From JBDIAR01 sp039812545 (GTDB lineage: Bacteria > Actinomycetota > Actinomycetes > Actinomycetales > Dermatophilaceae): 13,376 nt of DNA. Within the stretch, counting starts at the first letter, position 1, and every line of letters starts with the position of its first letter. The DNA lies in NCBI GenBank assembly GCA_039812545.1, contig JBDIAR010000096.1, positions 1-13,376 of the forward strand, in the 5' to 3' direction. Shown piece by piece: positions 1-6,115 of the stretch. Both the position numbers and the translations under genes were made by a program. The notes below the pieces were generated by a model. It made no database searches, was not told the DNA's origin, and worked only from the letters and a program-made list of their open reading frames with translations.

Positions 1-1049
1 TCGCCGTCGAACACGCCCCCGGTGTTGCCGACCTCATGTTCGGTGCGCAGGTCCTTGACCATCTGGTAGGGGTGCAGCACATAGGAGCGCATCTGGTCGC
101 CCCAGCTGGCCTTGATGTCGCCGGCCATCTCCTTCTTCGCCGCGTCCTCCTCGGCCTTGCGCAGCAGCAGCAGCCGGGACTGCAAGACGCGGTATGCCGC
201 CGCCCGGTTCTGGATCTGGCTCTTCTCGTTCTGCATCGAGACGACGATGCCGGTGGGGATATGGGTCATCCGCACGGCCGAGTCGGTGGTGTTGACGCTC
301 TGACCGCCGGGGCCGCTGGAGCGGAACACGTCGATTTTCAGTTCGTTCTCCGGGATCTCCACCGAGTCGGTGGACTCGATGAGCGGGATGACCTCGACCG
401 CGGCGAAGCTGGTCTGACGCCGGCCCTGGTTGTCGAACGGGCTGATCCGCACGAGCCGGTGCGTGCCGGCTTCCACGCTGAGATTGCCGAACGCATACGG
501 GACCTTGACCTCGAAGGTGGCGCTCTTCAGGCCGGCCTCCTCGGCATACGAGGTGTCGAGCACAGCGGTGGGGTACCCGTGTCGCTCGGCCCAGCGCAGG
601 TACATCCGCAGCAGCATCTCGGCGAAGTCGGCGGCGTCGACCCCGCCCGCGCCGGAACGGATCGTGACGACGGCCTCGCGGGCGTCGTACTCGCCGTTGA
701 GCAGGGTGCGGACCTCCAGGTCGCGCAGGTCCTTACGGATGCCGGTGAGTTCGCGTTCGGCCTCGGCCATCGTGTCGGCGTCGTCCTCCTCGCGGGCCAT
801 CTCGACCAGGACCTCGAGGTCTTCGACCCGCTGGTCCATGGAGGTGACGCGCTCGAGTTCGGCGTTGGCGCGGGACAGGCTGGAGGTGACCTGTTGGGCG
901 TGTTCCTGGTCGTCCCACAGGTCGGGGGCGCTGGCCTGCTGCTCGAGGTCGGCGATCTGGGCTTTCAGGGCGTCGAGATTGGTCACCTCGCGCACCGACT
1001 CCATGGTCGCGCGCAGGTCCTTGAGTTCGTGTTGCCAGTCGATCGCCAC
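1..1049 (-). CDS. prfB: Peptide chain release factor 2 (RF2), C-terminus cut by window edge
   Basis: Class I release factor that recognises UAA/UGA in the ribosomal A site and hydrolyses peptidyl-tRNA. About 349 codons are present, beginning MAIDWQHELKDL. An N-terminal helical domain rich in Glu/Asp/Leu comes first, then the stop-codon recognition motif SPF (in RLVRISPFDNQGRRQTSF) and the catalytic GGQ loop (SSGPGGQSVNTTDSAVRMTH). The last visible residues are EVGNTGGVFDG, so only a short C-terminal tail is missing beyond base 1. The SPF tripeptide, rather than PAT, separates RF2 from RF1. The start is a GTG at 1049 with no clear Shine-Dalgarno; TAGGCT at 1063-1058, eight bases upstream, could be a -10 for a leaderless message. 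The early codons read through without the in-frame UGA used for RF2 autoregulation in E. coli. It lies 52 bp downstream of the rhodanese gene on the same strand and could be partly co-transcribed with it. Confidence 0.97.
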   Translation of the reverse strand, partial: MAIDWQHELKDLRATMESVREVTNLDALKAQIADLEQQASAPDLWDDQEHAQQVTSSLSRANAELERVTSMDQRVEDLEVLVEMAREEDDADTMAEAERELTGIRKDLRDLEVRTLLNGEYDAREAVVTIRSGAGGVDAADFAEMLLRMYLRWAERHGYPTAVLDTSYAEEAGLKSATFEVKVPYAFGNLSVEAGTHRLVRISPFDNQGRRQTSFAAVEVIPLIESTDSVEIPENELKIDVFRSSGPGGQSVNTTDSAVRMTHIPTGIVVSMQNEKSQIQNRAAAYRVLQSRLLLLRKAEEDAAKKEMAGDIKASWGDQMRSYVLHPYQMVKDLRTEHEVGNTGGVFDG

Positions 1050-1101
1050 GAAGGGACAGCCTACGGCAGGGGCGTGCGGGACCCGCCCGATCAGGCCCGG
1101 G

Positions 1102-1596
1102 TCAGGCGGCGATCGGCAGGCGGGCCTGCCGCCAAGCCGCGAATCCGCCGACGACCGTGACGATTTCGGCTCCGGGGACGGCCTCGTTGAGCAGCTGCGT
1201 TGCGGCGGTCGTCGCGTGGTCGTCGCCGAGAATGACGATCCGGCGGACCGAGCCGTATGCCGGTGCCGCCGACGTGAACTGCGCAGGGGTGAGCGGGGCG
1301 AGCGAGGGGTGAACCCGGCCGTCGGCTTCGCGTTCGGTCTGGCTGCGGGCGTCGACGATGACCGCGCGCCGGTACATCGCGTACTGGTAGGCCAGCCGTG
1401 CCGAGATTCCGGGGGTGGCAGGCGTGGCGGGCGTGCCGGGCGTGGTAGCCGGGAGGTCGGCGGCGGACGGGGGGTCGGCGGCGGGGCGCCGGGCGGCCGA
1501 GGTGAACAGATTGCCCTGCCAGGACAGGTGGGCGGCCTGGGCCACCAGGGCGTGGACGGCGGCGGACGTGAGCGGCTGGGTCCGGGTGAGGCTCAT
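1102..1596 (-). CDS. Rhodanese-like domain protein without the catalytic cysteine
   Basis: 164-aa soluble protein with a C-terminal rhodanese fold. Visible landmarks are the substrate-loop strand AVIVDARSQTERE (about 78-90, with the usual D-x-R) and the closing motif VVGGFAAWRQARLPI (about 148-162). In active sulfurtransferases the persulfide-forming cysteine follows the strand that here reads RIVILGDDHATT (119-130). No cysteine is present there, nor anywhere in the protein, so sulfur transfer by the classical mechanism looks impossible; a binding or regulatory role is inferred. Residues 45-63 form a Pro/Thr/Ala linker encoded by short GC-rich repeats. The ATG at 1596 has a GAGAGAGC purine run eight bases upstream. 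Upstream lie a Cys-codon leader ORF and potential attenuator stems, linking expression to cysteine supply. Alternatively it could be a rapidly diverging sulfurtransferase. The fold assignment is firm and the function is unknown. Confidence 0.85.
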   Translation of the reverse strand: MSLTRTQPLTSAAVHALVAQAAHLSWQGNLFTSAARRPAADPPSAADLPATTPGTPATPATPGISARLAYQYAMYRRAVIVDARSQTEREADGRVHPSLAPLTPAQFTSAAPAYGSVRRIVILGDDHATTAATQLLNEAVPGAEIVTVVGGFAAWRQARLPIAA

Positions 1597-1618
1597 CGGT
1601 GGGTGCTCTCTCGCTGGC

Positions 1619-1670
1619 GCGGCCGGGCTGGCCGCTGGGTTGTCGGGGCTGGATCAGCGCGCGCGACAAC
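1619..1670 (-). promoter_or_regulatory. Candidate attenuator stems between leader peptide and rhodanese
   Basis: On the minus-strand RNA, GTTGTCG (1670-1664, spanning the two TGT cysteine codons of the leader) is perfectly complementary to CGACAAC (1645-1639) downstream of the leader stop. Six bases further on, GCGGCC (1635-1630) and GGCCGC (1624-1619) form a perfect 6-bp hairpin with a 5-nt loop, ending seven bases before the purine-rich ribosome site of the rhodanese gene. A ribosome paused on the cysteine codons would cover the first arm and leave CGACAAC free, so folding of the leader could respond to translation. Which fold permits expression cannot be decided by eye. Confidence 0.5.
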
Positions 1671-1710
1671 ACCGGCACATGACGCCCGCGGGCGAGAGCC
1701 CGGTGCGCAT
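1654..1710 (-). CDS. Putative cysteine-responsive leader peptide (18 aa, Cys-Arg-Cys-Cys)
   Basis: Short ORF, minus strand, reading MRTGLSPAGVMCRCCRAR then TGA, located 57 bp upstream of the rhodanese start. Three of the last seven residues are cysteine, encoded TGC, TGT and TGT, inside an Arg-rich tail. Actinobacteria are known to carry short poly-cysteine ORFs upstream of sulfur-metabolism genes, where slow decoding at low cysteinyl-tRNA controls the downstream gene; in mycobacteria these have been studied as cysteine-responsive attenuators. The TGT TGT codons lie within a 7-base segment able to pair with sequence just after the stop codon. The start is uncertain: an in-frame GTG at 1731 gives 25 aa, and an in-frame ATG at 1680 gives an 8-residue MCRCCRAR. 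No good Shine-Dalgarno is visible before any of them. Identification rests on composition, position and pairing, not on a homologue I could check. Confidence 0.62.
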   Translation of the reverse strand: MRTGLSPAGVMCRCCRAR

Positions 1711-1767
1711 GGCGGTGGAGAGGGTGGTCACGACAGCAACGATGGCGGGCTCCTGTTCTCGTGTCGA

Positions 1768-1799
1768 GTTATGGCTCTCAAAATCTCGCGTTATGAGAT
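1768..1799. promoter_or_regulatory. AT-rich divergent control region with GTTATG direct repeats
   Basis: Between the leader ORF and the divergent methyltransferase gene is the only AT-rich patch of this intergenic stretch. It holds GTTATG twice (1768-1773 and 1790-1795), exactly 22 bp apart, or about two helical turns. It also holds an inverted repeat ATCTC-n7-GAGAT (1783-1787/1795-1799). This is the best candidate for the divergent promoter and operator region. I cannot assign a -35/-10 pair to either gene with confidence, nor name a regulator. Confidence 0.35.
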
Positions 1800-1901
1800 C
1801 GTCGCCCGGTGTCGCCGAATCCCCGGGCCGTCCACCGACTCCCGTCGTCTCGGCATACGAAACTCCTGTCTTGAAATGCGGACACGGGGCATGCTGAGGG
1901 C

Positions 1902-2714
1902 ATGGTGCAGTACACGCACGGCCACCATGCCTCCGTGCTCCAGTCGCACGCCACCCGGACCGCGACGGACTCGGCGGCCTATCTCCTGCCCCACCTGCGC
2001 GCCGGCCAGTGCGTGCTCGACGTCGGCTGCGGACCGGGAACGATCACCCTCGACCTGGCCACCCGGGTCGCGCCGGGGCGGGTCGTCGGGGTGGACTCGG
2101 CGGCCGTGGCGGTCGAGGCCGCGCGCGAGGGGGCCGCAGCGCCCGTCGGTCGGATCGGTGGCGACGTGAGCTTCGAGGTGGCCGATTGTCACGCGCTGCC
2201 GTTCGACGACGGGGAGTTCGACGTGGTGCACGCCCACCAGGTGTTGCAGCACCTCGCCGATCCGGTGGCCGCGCTGCGGGAGATGAGTCGGGTATGCCGT
2301 CCGGGCGGCCTGATCGCGGCGCGGGACGCCGATTACGCCGCGTTCTCGTGGTTCCCCGCCGTGGAGGGGCTGTCGCGCTGGCTGGCGGTGTACCGGGCGA
2401 TCGCCCACGGCAACGGCGCCGAACCCGACGCCGGCCGACGACTGCGGAGTTGGGCGCGGGCCGCGGGCCTGGTCGACGTGCGACCCAGTGGGTCGGCGTG
2501 GGTGTATGCCGATCCGCCCTCGACCGCGTGGTGGGGGTCCATGTGGGCTCGGCGGGTGACGGAATCGGCATACGCCGAACAGGCCCTCACCCGGGGCCTG
2601 GCCGACGCCGCCGAACTCGCGCAGATCGCGCAGGCCTGGCGGGACTGGGCGGAGCATCCGGACGCCTGGTTCGCGGTACCGCACGGTGAACTGATCGCCT
2701 CCCCGGCACCCTGA
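1902..2714 (+). CDS. Class I SAM-dependent methyltransferase
   Basis: 270-aa cytosolic methyltransferase with a Rossmann-type fold. The SAM-binding motif I is VLDVGCGPG at 38-46. The acidic residue that contacts the SAM ribose is probably D65 in VVGVDSA. Motif II is DCHALPFDDGEFDVVHAHQVLQHL (about 95-118) and the post-motif III strand is PGGLIAARDAD (134-144). The N-terminus YTHGHHASVLQSH before motif I is characteristic of an actinobacterial methyltransferase group of unknown substrate, so the small-molecule target is not known. The ATG at 1902 is favoured because it retains this motif. The GAGGG before it is too close to serve as a good ribosome site, so a leaderless message is possible (CATGCT six bases upstream is a weak -10). 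It is transcribed divergently from the rhodanese, about 190 bp from the leader ORF, and converges with the Nudix gene. Confidence 0.9.
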   Translation: MVQYTHGHHASVLQSHATRTATDSAAYLLPHLRAGQCVLDVGCGPGTITLDLATRVAPGRVVGVDSAAVAVEAAREGAAAPVGRIGGDVSFEVADCHALPFDDGEFDVVHAHQVLQHLADPVAALREMSRVCRPGGLIAARDADYAAFSWFPAVEGLSRWLAVYRAIAHGNGAEPDAGRRLRSWARAAGLVDVRPSGSAWVYADPPSTAWWGSMWARRVTESAYAEQALTRGLADAAELAQIAQAWRDWAEHPDAWFAVPHGELIASPAP

Positions 2715-2751
2715 CACCTGCTTGGTCGCAGCCAACCAAACCCCTCCCGGC

Positions 2752-2794
2752 TGGAGGTATTACCGGCCGCCCTTAGCGCCCGGTATCACCTCCA
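2752..2794. repeat. Palindromic element copy 1 (also likely terminator between convergent genes)
   Basis: Inverted repeat with arms TGGAGGTATTACCGG (2752-2766) and CCGGTATCACCTCCA (2780-2794), 13 of 15 positions paired, around a 13-nt loop containing ...TTAGCGC. It lies between the stop codons of the convergent methyltransferase and Nudix genes, so as RNA it could end transcription from both sides, although no U-tract follows. The same element recurs at 3274-3318. Confidence 0.75.
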
Positions 2795-2813
2795 CCCGCG
2801 CAGAGCCGCAGCG

Positions 2814-3245
2814 CTAGAGGGGCAGGCCGAGTACCTCCGGCATCCCGTCGGGATAGAGCGGCACCACGCTGTGCGGCAGGTCGCACGGCCGCCACAGACC
2901 GAAATCCACGGCGGAGTCGAGCACCGGGTACTCCACATCGACCAGGAATCGCTGATCAAGGAACGCAGCGCGCAGGACGATGACGATCTCATGCCCGGGC
3001 TCGCCGGCGATGTCGAAGATGTTCTCCAGCACCGCGATCCGCGGGCCGACTTCGATCTGCGCGTCGAACTCCTCGCGCATCTCCCGGCGCAGCGCCTCGG
3101 CGGCGGTCTCCCCGAACTCGATCCCGCCGCCGGGCGGCCGATGAAAAATCGGGGTCCGATCCCAGCGGGTCTCGGCGACGAAGAGGGCGCCGGTTTGCGG
3201 GTGCGTGATGGCCGCGATGACGATGGCCCGCGGCCCACTGCGCAT
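2814..3245 (-). CDS. Nudix family hydrolase
   Basis: 143-aa single-domain Nudix protein, expected to hydrolyse a nucleoside diphosphate linked to another moiety with Mg2+ or Mn2+ as cofactor; the substrate is unknown. The Nudix box GX5EX7REUXEEXGU is visible at residues 40-62: G40, E46, R54-E55, E58-E59. One deviation is Asp at position 61 where Gly is usual. Residues before the box (ETRWDRTPIFHRPPGG) form the typical strand leading into it. The ATG at 3245 has no close Shine-Dalgarno, but a TAGATT hexamer lies six bases upstream, as in actinobacterial leaderless transcripts. The gene is bracketed by two copies of one palindromic element, which could mean it sits in a small exchangeable module. 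It is convergent with the methyltransferase and divergent from DUF445. Family assignment is firm; the specific reaction is not known. Confidence 0.93.
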   Translation of the reverse strand: MRSGPRAIVIAAITHPQTGALFVAETRWDRTPIFHRPPGGGIEFGETAAEALRREMREEFDAQIEVGPRIAVLENIFDIAGEPGHEIVIVLRAAFLDQRFLVDVEYPVLDSAVDFGLWRPCDLPHSVVPLYPDGMPEVLGLPL

Positions 3246-3251
3246 GCCCCG

Positions 3252-3257
3252 AATCTA
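3252..3257 (-). promoter_or_regulatory. Probable -10 element (TAGATT) of a leaderless Nudix transcript
   Basis: On the minus strand TAGATT fits TANNNT and is followed by CGGGGC and then ATG. This places the A of the start codon at the expected +1, seven bases after the last T. The expected -35 position falls on the edge of palindrome copy 2. Confidence 0.5.
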
Positions 3258-3273
3258 CGCCCACCCCTCCTGG

Positions 3274-3318
3274 TTGGAGGTAATCCCGGGCGCTCGTAGC
3301 GGCCGGGATTACCTCCAA
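3274..3318. repeat. Palindromic element copy 2 (perfect 16-bp inverted repeat)
   Basis: Arms TTGGAGGTAATCCCGG (3274-3289) and CCGGGATTACCTCCAA (3303-3318) are exact reverse complements around a 13-nt loop, GCGCTCGTAGCGG, which can itself pair CGCT with AGCG. The arms match copy 1 at about 13 of 15 positions and the loop length is identical. This copy lies between divergent starts (Nudix and DUF445), where a terminator is not needed and an operator or a mobile repeat is more plausible. Confidence 0.8.
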
Positions 3319-3418
3319 CGGCCGGCGGGGGGGGTCTGAGGGTCGGGGCGTGATCGAATCGACATGTGTCGGGCGCCGGCGTGCGGAACACCGGAGAGTT
3401 GTGGCAGGTTCAGTAGAT

Positions 3419-4681
3419 GTGAGCTTCGTCGTGCCCGCCACCTCCGTGTCCGACGAGCAGCGGCGGGCCGGGCTGCGTCGGATGAAGACCCTCGCCCTGT
3501 CGCTGCTCGGCCTCGCCGCGGTGATCTACCTGCTGACCCTGCGGCTCGATCACAGCGGCGTGTGGGGCTATGTCAACACCGGGGCCGAGGCCGCGATGGT
3601 CGGCGCCATGGCCGACTGGTTCGCGGTCACGGCACTCTTCCGTCATCCGCTGGGACTGCCCATCCCGCATACGGCGATCGTGCCCACGAAAAAGGATGAG
3701 ATCGCGGTCAACCTGCAGGACTTCTTCACAGAGAACTTCCTCACCGAACAGATCGCCCGCGAACGCCTGGCCGCGGCCGATGTGGGGCGGCGGCTGGGTA
3801 CCTGGCTGACCGACGAACAGAACAGTCGTCGCGCGATGGCCGAATCGGTGCGGATGGGCCGCGCGGCGCTGACCCGGATCAAGGACCAGGACGTGCGCGG
3901 CTTCGCGGAGGATGTCGTGCTGCCCCGGCTGGTGAAGGAACCCGTCGCCGGGATCGCCGGCGACCTGCTCGACGGGATCGTCCACGACGGCGCTCATCAC
4001 GGGCTGGTCGACCTGTTGCTCGGCGAGGTCCACGGCTGGCTCAAGCAGAACCCCGGCAAATTCGCGGCGATCGTCGAGGACCGGGCGCCGTGGTGGGCAC
4101 CGCCCATCGTGAACGAGAAGGTCGTCAACTGGACCTACCAGCAGGCGCTGATCTGGGTGTCCGACGTCCGCGGCGACCCGAGCCACCCGACCCGGCGGGC
4201 CCTGGACGACCTGCTGCTGCGGATCGCCACCGACCTGCAGAGCGACCCCGACATCCAGGCCCGGGCCGAGGCGTTGAAGACCCGGCTGCTCACCCACCCG
4301 CAGATCGGCGAGACGTTCACCAGCCTGTGGCGCAGCCTGAAGACCAGCCTGCTGGCTTCGATGGACGACGAGAACTCGCAGCTGTGGACCCGCGGGCAAC
4401 GCGCCTTCCAGGAACTCGGCGCGAACCTGCTGGCCGACGAGCAGCTGCGGGCCCGCGTGGACGCCACGCTCGGCGACATGGTGGCCTTCTTCGTCAATAC
4501 CTACGGCCGGGAACTCTCCGACGTCATCAGCCACACCATTCAGCGCTGGGACGGCCAGGAGGCCGCCGAACGCATCGAACTCCACGTCGGCCGGGACCTG
4601 CAGTTCATCCGGATCAACGGCACCGTCGTCGGCGCCCTGGTCGGTCTGATCATCCACGCGGTCAGCCAGGTCTTGGCCTGA
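3419..4681 (+). CDS. DUF445 family membrane protein
   Basis: 420-aa protein of the DUF445 (YjiN-like) family, function unknown. Sequence landmarks are an N-terminal transmembrane segment (about 23-42, TLALSLLGLAAVIYLLTLRL) and then the family signature GAEAAMVGAMADWFAVTALF followed by RHPLGLPIPHTAIVPTKKDE. A long, charged, mostly helical middle region follows, and a second hydrophobic segment sits at the extreme C-terminus (VVGALVGLIIHAVSQVLA). This predicts a membrane-anchored protein with both ends at the membrane and a large soluble domain. The GTG at 3419 is chosen because the protein then starts VSFVVPATSVSDEQRR, typical of actinobacterial members; a weak AGG lies about ten bases upstream. 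A GTG at 3350 with a better GAGGG site would add 23 poorly conserved residues, so the start is uncertain. It converges with the tad cluster. Confidence 0.9.
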   Translation: MSFVVPATSVSDEQRRAGLRRMKTLALSLLGLAAVIYLLTLRLDHSGVWGYVNTGAEAAMVGAMADWFAVTALFRHPLGLPIPHTAIVPTKKDEIAVNLQDFFTENFLTEQIARERLAAADVGRRLGTWLTDEQNSRRAMAESVRMGRAALTRIKDQDVRGFAEDVVLPRLVKEPVAGIAGDLLDGIVHDGAHHGLVDLLLGEVHGWLKQNPGKFAAIVEDRAPWWAPPIVNEKVVNWTYQQALIWVSDVRGDPSHPTRRALDDLLLRIATDLQSDPDIQARAEALKTRLLTHPQIGETFTSLWRSLKTSLLASMDDENSQLWTRGQRAFQELGANLLADEQLRARVDATLGDMVAFFVNTYGRELSDVISHTIQRWDGQEAAERIELHVGRDLQFIRINGTVVGALVGLIIHAVSQVLA

Positions 4682-4696
4682 CGCTCAGCCGGCACC

Positions 4697-4711
4697 ACCG
4701 GCCCGACCGGT
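4697..4711. terminator. Weak hairpin between DUF445 and the tad cluster
   Basis: ACCGG-CCCGA-CCGGT forms a short 5-bp stem in the 74-bp gap between the convergent DUF445 and TadG-like stop codons. The position suits a shared terminator, but the stem is short and no T-run follows. Confidence 0.25.
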
Positions 4712-4755
4712 CCGTTCGGCCTGCGGTGGCCTGGGGTGGGCTGCGATGGCGCCGA

Positions 4756-5235
4756 TCAGTTGGCCAACGGCGCGCTCGCGTGCGCGGCGACGGTGATGGT
4801 CACCGATTTGCCCAGCCAGTCCATGACGATTCCGCTCACCGGCAGGGCCACGGTTCCGGACAGCACCACATCGGCCGAACGACCATCGGGGGTACCGGTA
4901 CCTCCGGCCAGGTGCCACGCCGTCACGCCGGACGGCCTGTCCCGACGCGCCAGATAGTTGTTGGCGGCGGTCCACACCGTCGCATCGCTGAGCGGCACGG
5001 TGTCCGTGACGCCCCCGTGGTAGACCACATTGGTGTCGACCGCGTCGGCCGCATCGAGGGCAGCGGCATCGGCGGCGTCGAGCAGCCGCACGCGCGCGAG
5101 CTGAGCACAGGTCAGGTCGATGCCACCGAGGATGAGTACCCCGACGATGACGAAGAGGAACACGATGAGCATCGAGATCTGACCGCGCTCGCGTTCAGCC
5201 CGCAGCGCCGCCCATCGAGCCCGAACCCCGGTCAT
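4756..5235 (-). CDS. TadG-like Flp pilus assembly protein
   Basis: 159-aa protein, last gene of the tad cluster. After a short basic N-terminus comes RGQISMLIVFLFVIVGVLILGGIDL (about 17-41), a single membrane helix preceded by the Gly of a prepilin-like site. The segment ARVRLLDAADAAALDAADAV (about 47-66) follows and is the hallmark of the TadE/TadG-like N-terminal family (NAADAAALAAA in most members). The rest is a Thr/Val-rich extracytoplasmic domain. At 159 aa it is much shorter than proteobacterial TadG and lacks a von Willebrand domain. It probably acts as a minor or accessory pilus component. The ATG at 5235 overlaps the upstream stop by 4 nt (ATGA), indicating coupled translation. A longer reading starting inside the upstream gene was discarded because its extra residues are an Arg/Gly-rich out-of-frame shadow of that gene. 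Confidence 0.85.
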   Translation of the reverse strand: MTGVRARWAALRAERERGQISMLIVFLFVIVGVLILGGIDLTCAQLARVRLLDAADAAALDAADAVDTNVVYHGGVTDTVPLSDATVWTAANNYLARRDRPSGVTAWHLAGGTGTPDGRSADVVLSGTVALPVSGIVMDWLGKSVTITVAAHASAPLAN

Positions 5236-5702
5236 TTCCGCCCCTTGAACCGGTCGAAGGTCCCCACTTGGGTGGAGGAGATCGTCACCGTCGCGGGCAC
5301 ATGTCCGATGAACAGATCCGGCACGAGCGGCAACGGCACGACGTAGGTGGTCGTCACCGTCACCGTGCCGTCGGGGGTGCCGCAGGCCGGCGAACAACTG
5401 ATGTTCAGCGTCCCGCCCCGGTCGAACCCGAAGTCCCGCAACGCCAGATCCGCCGCGTACTCGGCCTTGCCACGGGCGTCCCCGGTCTGCGTCGCTGTCA
5501 TGATCCGGGCGGCCTCGCGGCTGGCGTTGGTCACCGCGAACGACGCCGCCTGGATCCGCGCGACCGTGAACACCAAATAGACCAGCGGGACGATCAGCAG
5601 GATGCCGAGCATGATGAACTCGACGATCGCCCGACCCGCTTCCCGGTCCTCTTGCAGCATCGACCAACGTCGCCGTATGCCGTCCGCCAGTCGCGCTCTC
5701 AC
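5232..5702 (-). CDS. TadE-family pseudopilin
   Basis: 156-aa pseudopilin-like protein. The processing motif G/RAIVEF (G23, E28, F29) is followed by the hydrophobic helix IMLGILLIVPLVYLVFTVARIQAA, matching the TadE pattern in which prepilin peptidase cuts after Gly and Glu is at +5. The segment AVTNASREAARIMTATQTGDAR is typical of TadE. The outer domain has two cysteines (C103 and C107, in ISCSPACGTPDG) that could form a disulfide outside the membrane. The GTG at 5702 overlaps the preceding stop by 4 nt (GTGA), and its own stop overlaps the next gene in the same way. It likely supports Flp-type pilus assembly; the exact step is unknown. Confidence 0.88.
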   Translation of the reverse strand: MRARLADGIRRRWSMLQEDREAGRAIVEFIMLGILLIVPLVYLVFTVARIQAASFAVTNASREAARIMTATQTGDARGKAEYAADLALRDFGFDRGGTLNISCSPACGTPDGTVTVTTTYVVPLPLVPDLFIGHVPATVTISSTQVGTFDRFKGRK

Positions 5703-6115
5703 TGGCCCTCCTCGAAGGCGCGAGCCGACAACGTCATGGCGTCCGAGGGACCCAACAGGCCGATGACCGGCACCGGCGCGCGAACCGTGATCTCCACGAC
5801 ACGTACGCCGTCGACGACCCGTCGGGTCGCCGTGACGTTCCCGGCATAGCTCGCGTTGAGCTGCTCGGTGACCATGCTGCGCGTGCGCTGTGCCCCGAGT
5901 TCCGGGCTGGAGTTGGCGCGGGCCCCGTAGCGCGCCCCCTCGGCCGCGGCCTCGATCACCGCGTTGCGCACGTACAGCGCCATCGCCAGTTGGAGCACGG
6001 ACATCGCCACGAAGACGACGAGGATCGACACCATGACGAACTCGGCGATGGCCGAGCCCGTCTCCCGGTCACGGGCACGCAGCGCAGCGAGCCGACGCTG
6101 CGCTGCGGGTGTCAC
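5699..6115 (-). CDS. TadE/TadF-family pseudopilin
   Basis: 138-aa protein with the TadE motif G/SAIAEF (G20, E25, F26) and the transmembrane helix VMVSILVVFVAMSVLQLAMALYV. The family-typical stretch VRNAVIEAAAEGARYGARANS follows, then a small outer domain. It resembles the neighbouring 156-aa protein in architecture but differs in sequence and has no cysteines. This fits the usual pair of TadE- and TadF-type minor pseudopilins. The GTG at 6115 overlaps the pilin-like gene's stop by 4 nt, so it is translationally coupled. A longer reading from the same stop back to 6286 is an out-of-frame shadow of the pilin gene. Confidence 0.88.
   Translation of the reverse strand: MTPAAQRRLAALRARDRETGSAIAEFVMVSILVVFVAMSVLQLAMALYVRNAVIEAAAEGARYGARANSSPELGAQRTRSMVTEQLNASYAGNVTATRRVVDGVRVVEITVRAPVPVIGLLGPSDAMTLSARAFEEGQ

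Noticed and set aside
1..1049. Programmed +1 frameshift in prfB
   Set aside because: The N-terminal coding region is continuous without an in-frame TGA or a CTTTGA-type slippery site.
1405..1460. GC-rich short tandem repeat as a separate element
   Set aside because: It is the in-frame coding sequence of the Pro/Thr/Ala linker of the rhodanese protein.
36..2169. Two plus-strand frames (36-1160 and 430-2169)
   Set aside because: They lie antisense to prfB and the rhodanese and show low-complexity Arg/Ser or Gly/Val composition. The opposite strand carries conserved RF2 and rhodanese motifs.
3410..4657. 415-aa minus-strand frame opposite DUF445
   Set aside because: Shadow frame: the plus strand has the DUF445 signature and sensible membrane segments, while this one has none.
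4756..5667. 303-aa version of the TadG-like protein
   Set aside because: The first ~144 residues are an Arg/Gly/Asp-rich out-of-frame reading of the TadE gene; the ATG at 5235 with a 4-nt overlap is the natural start.
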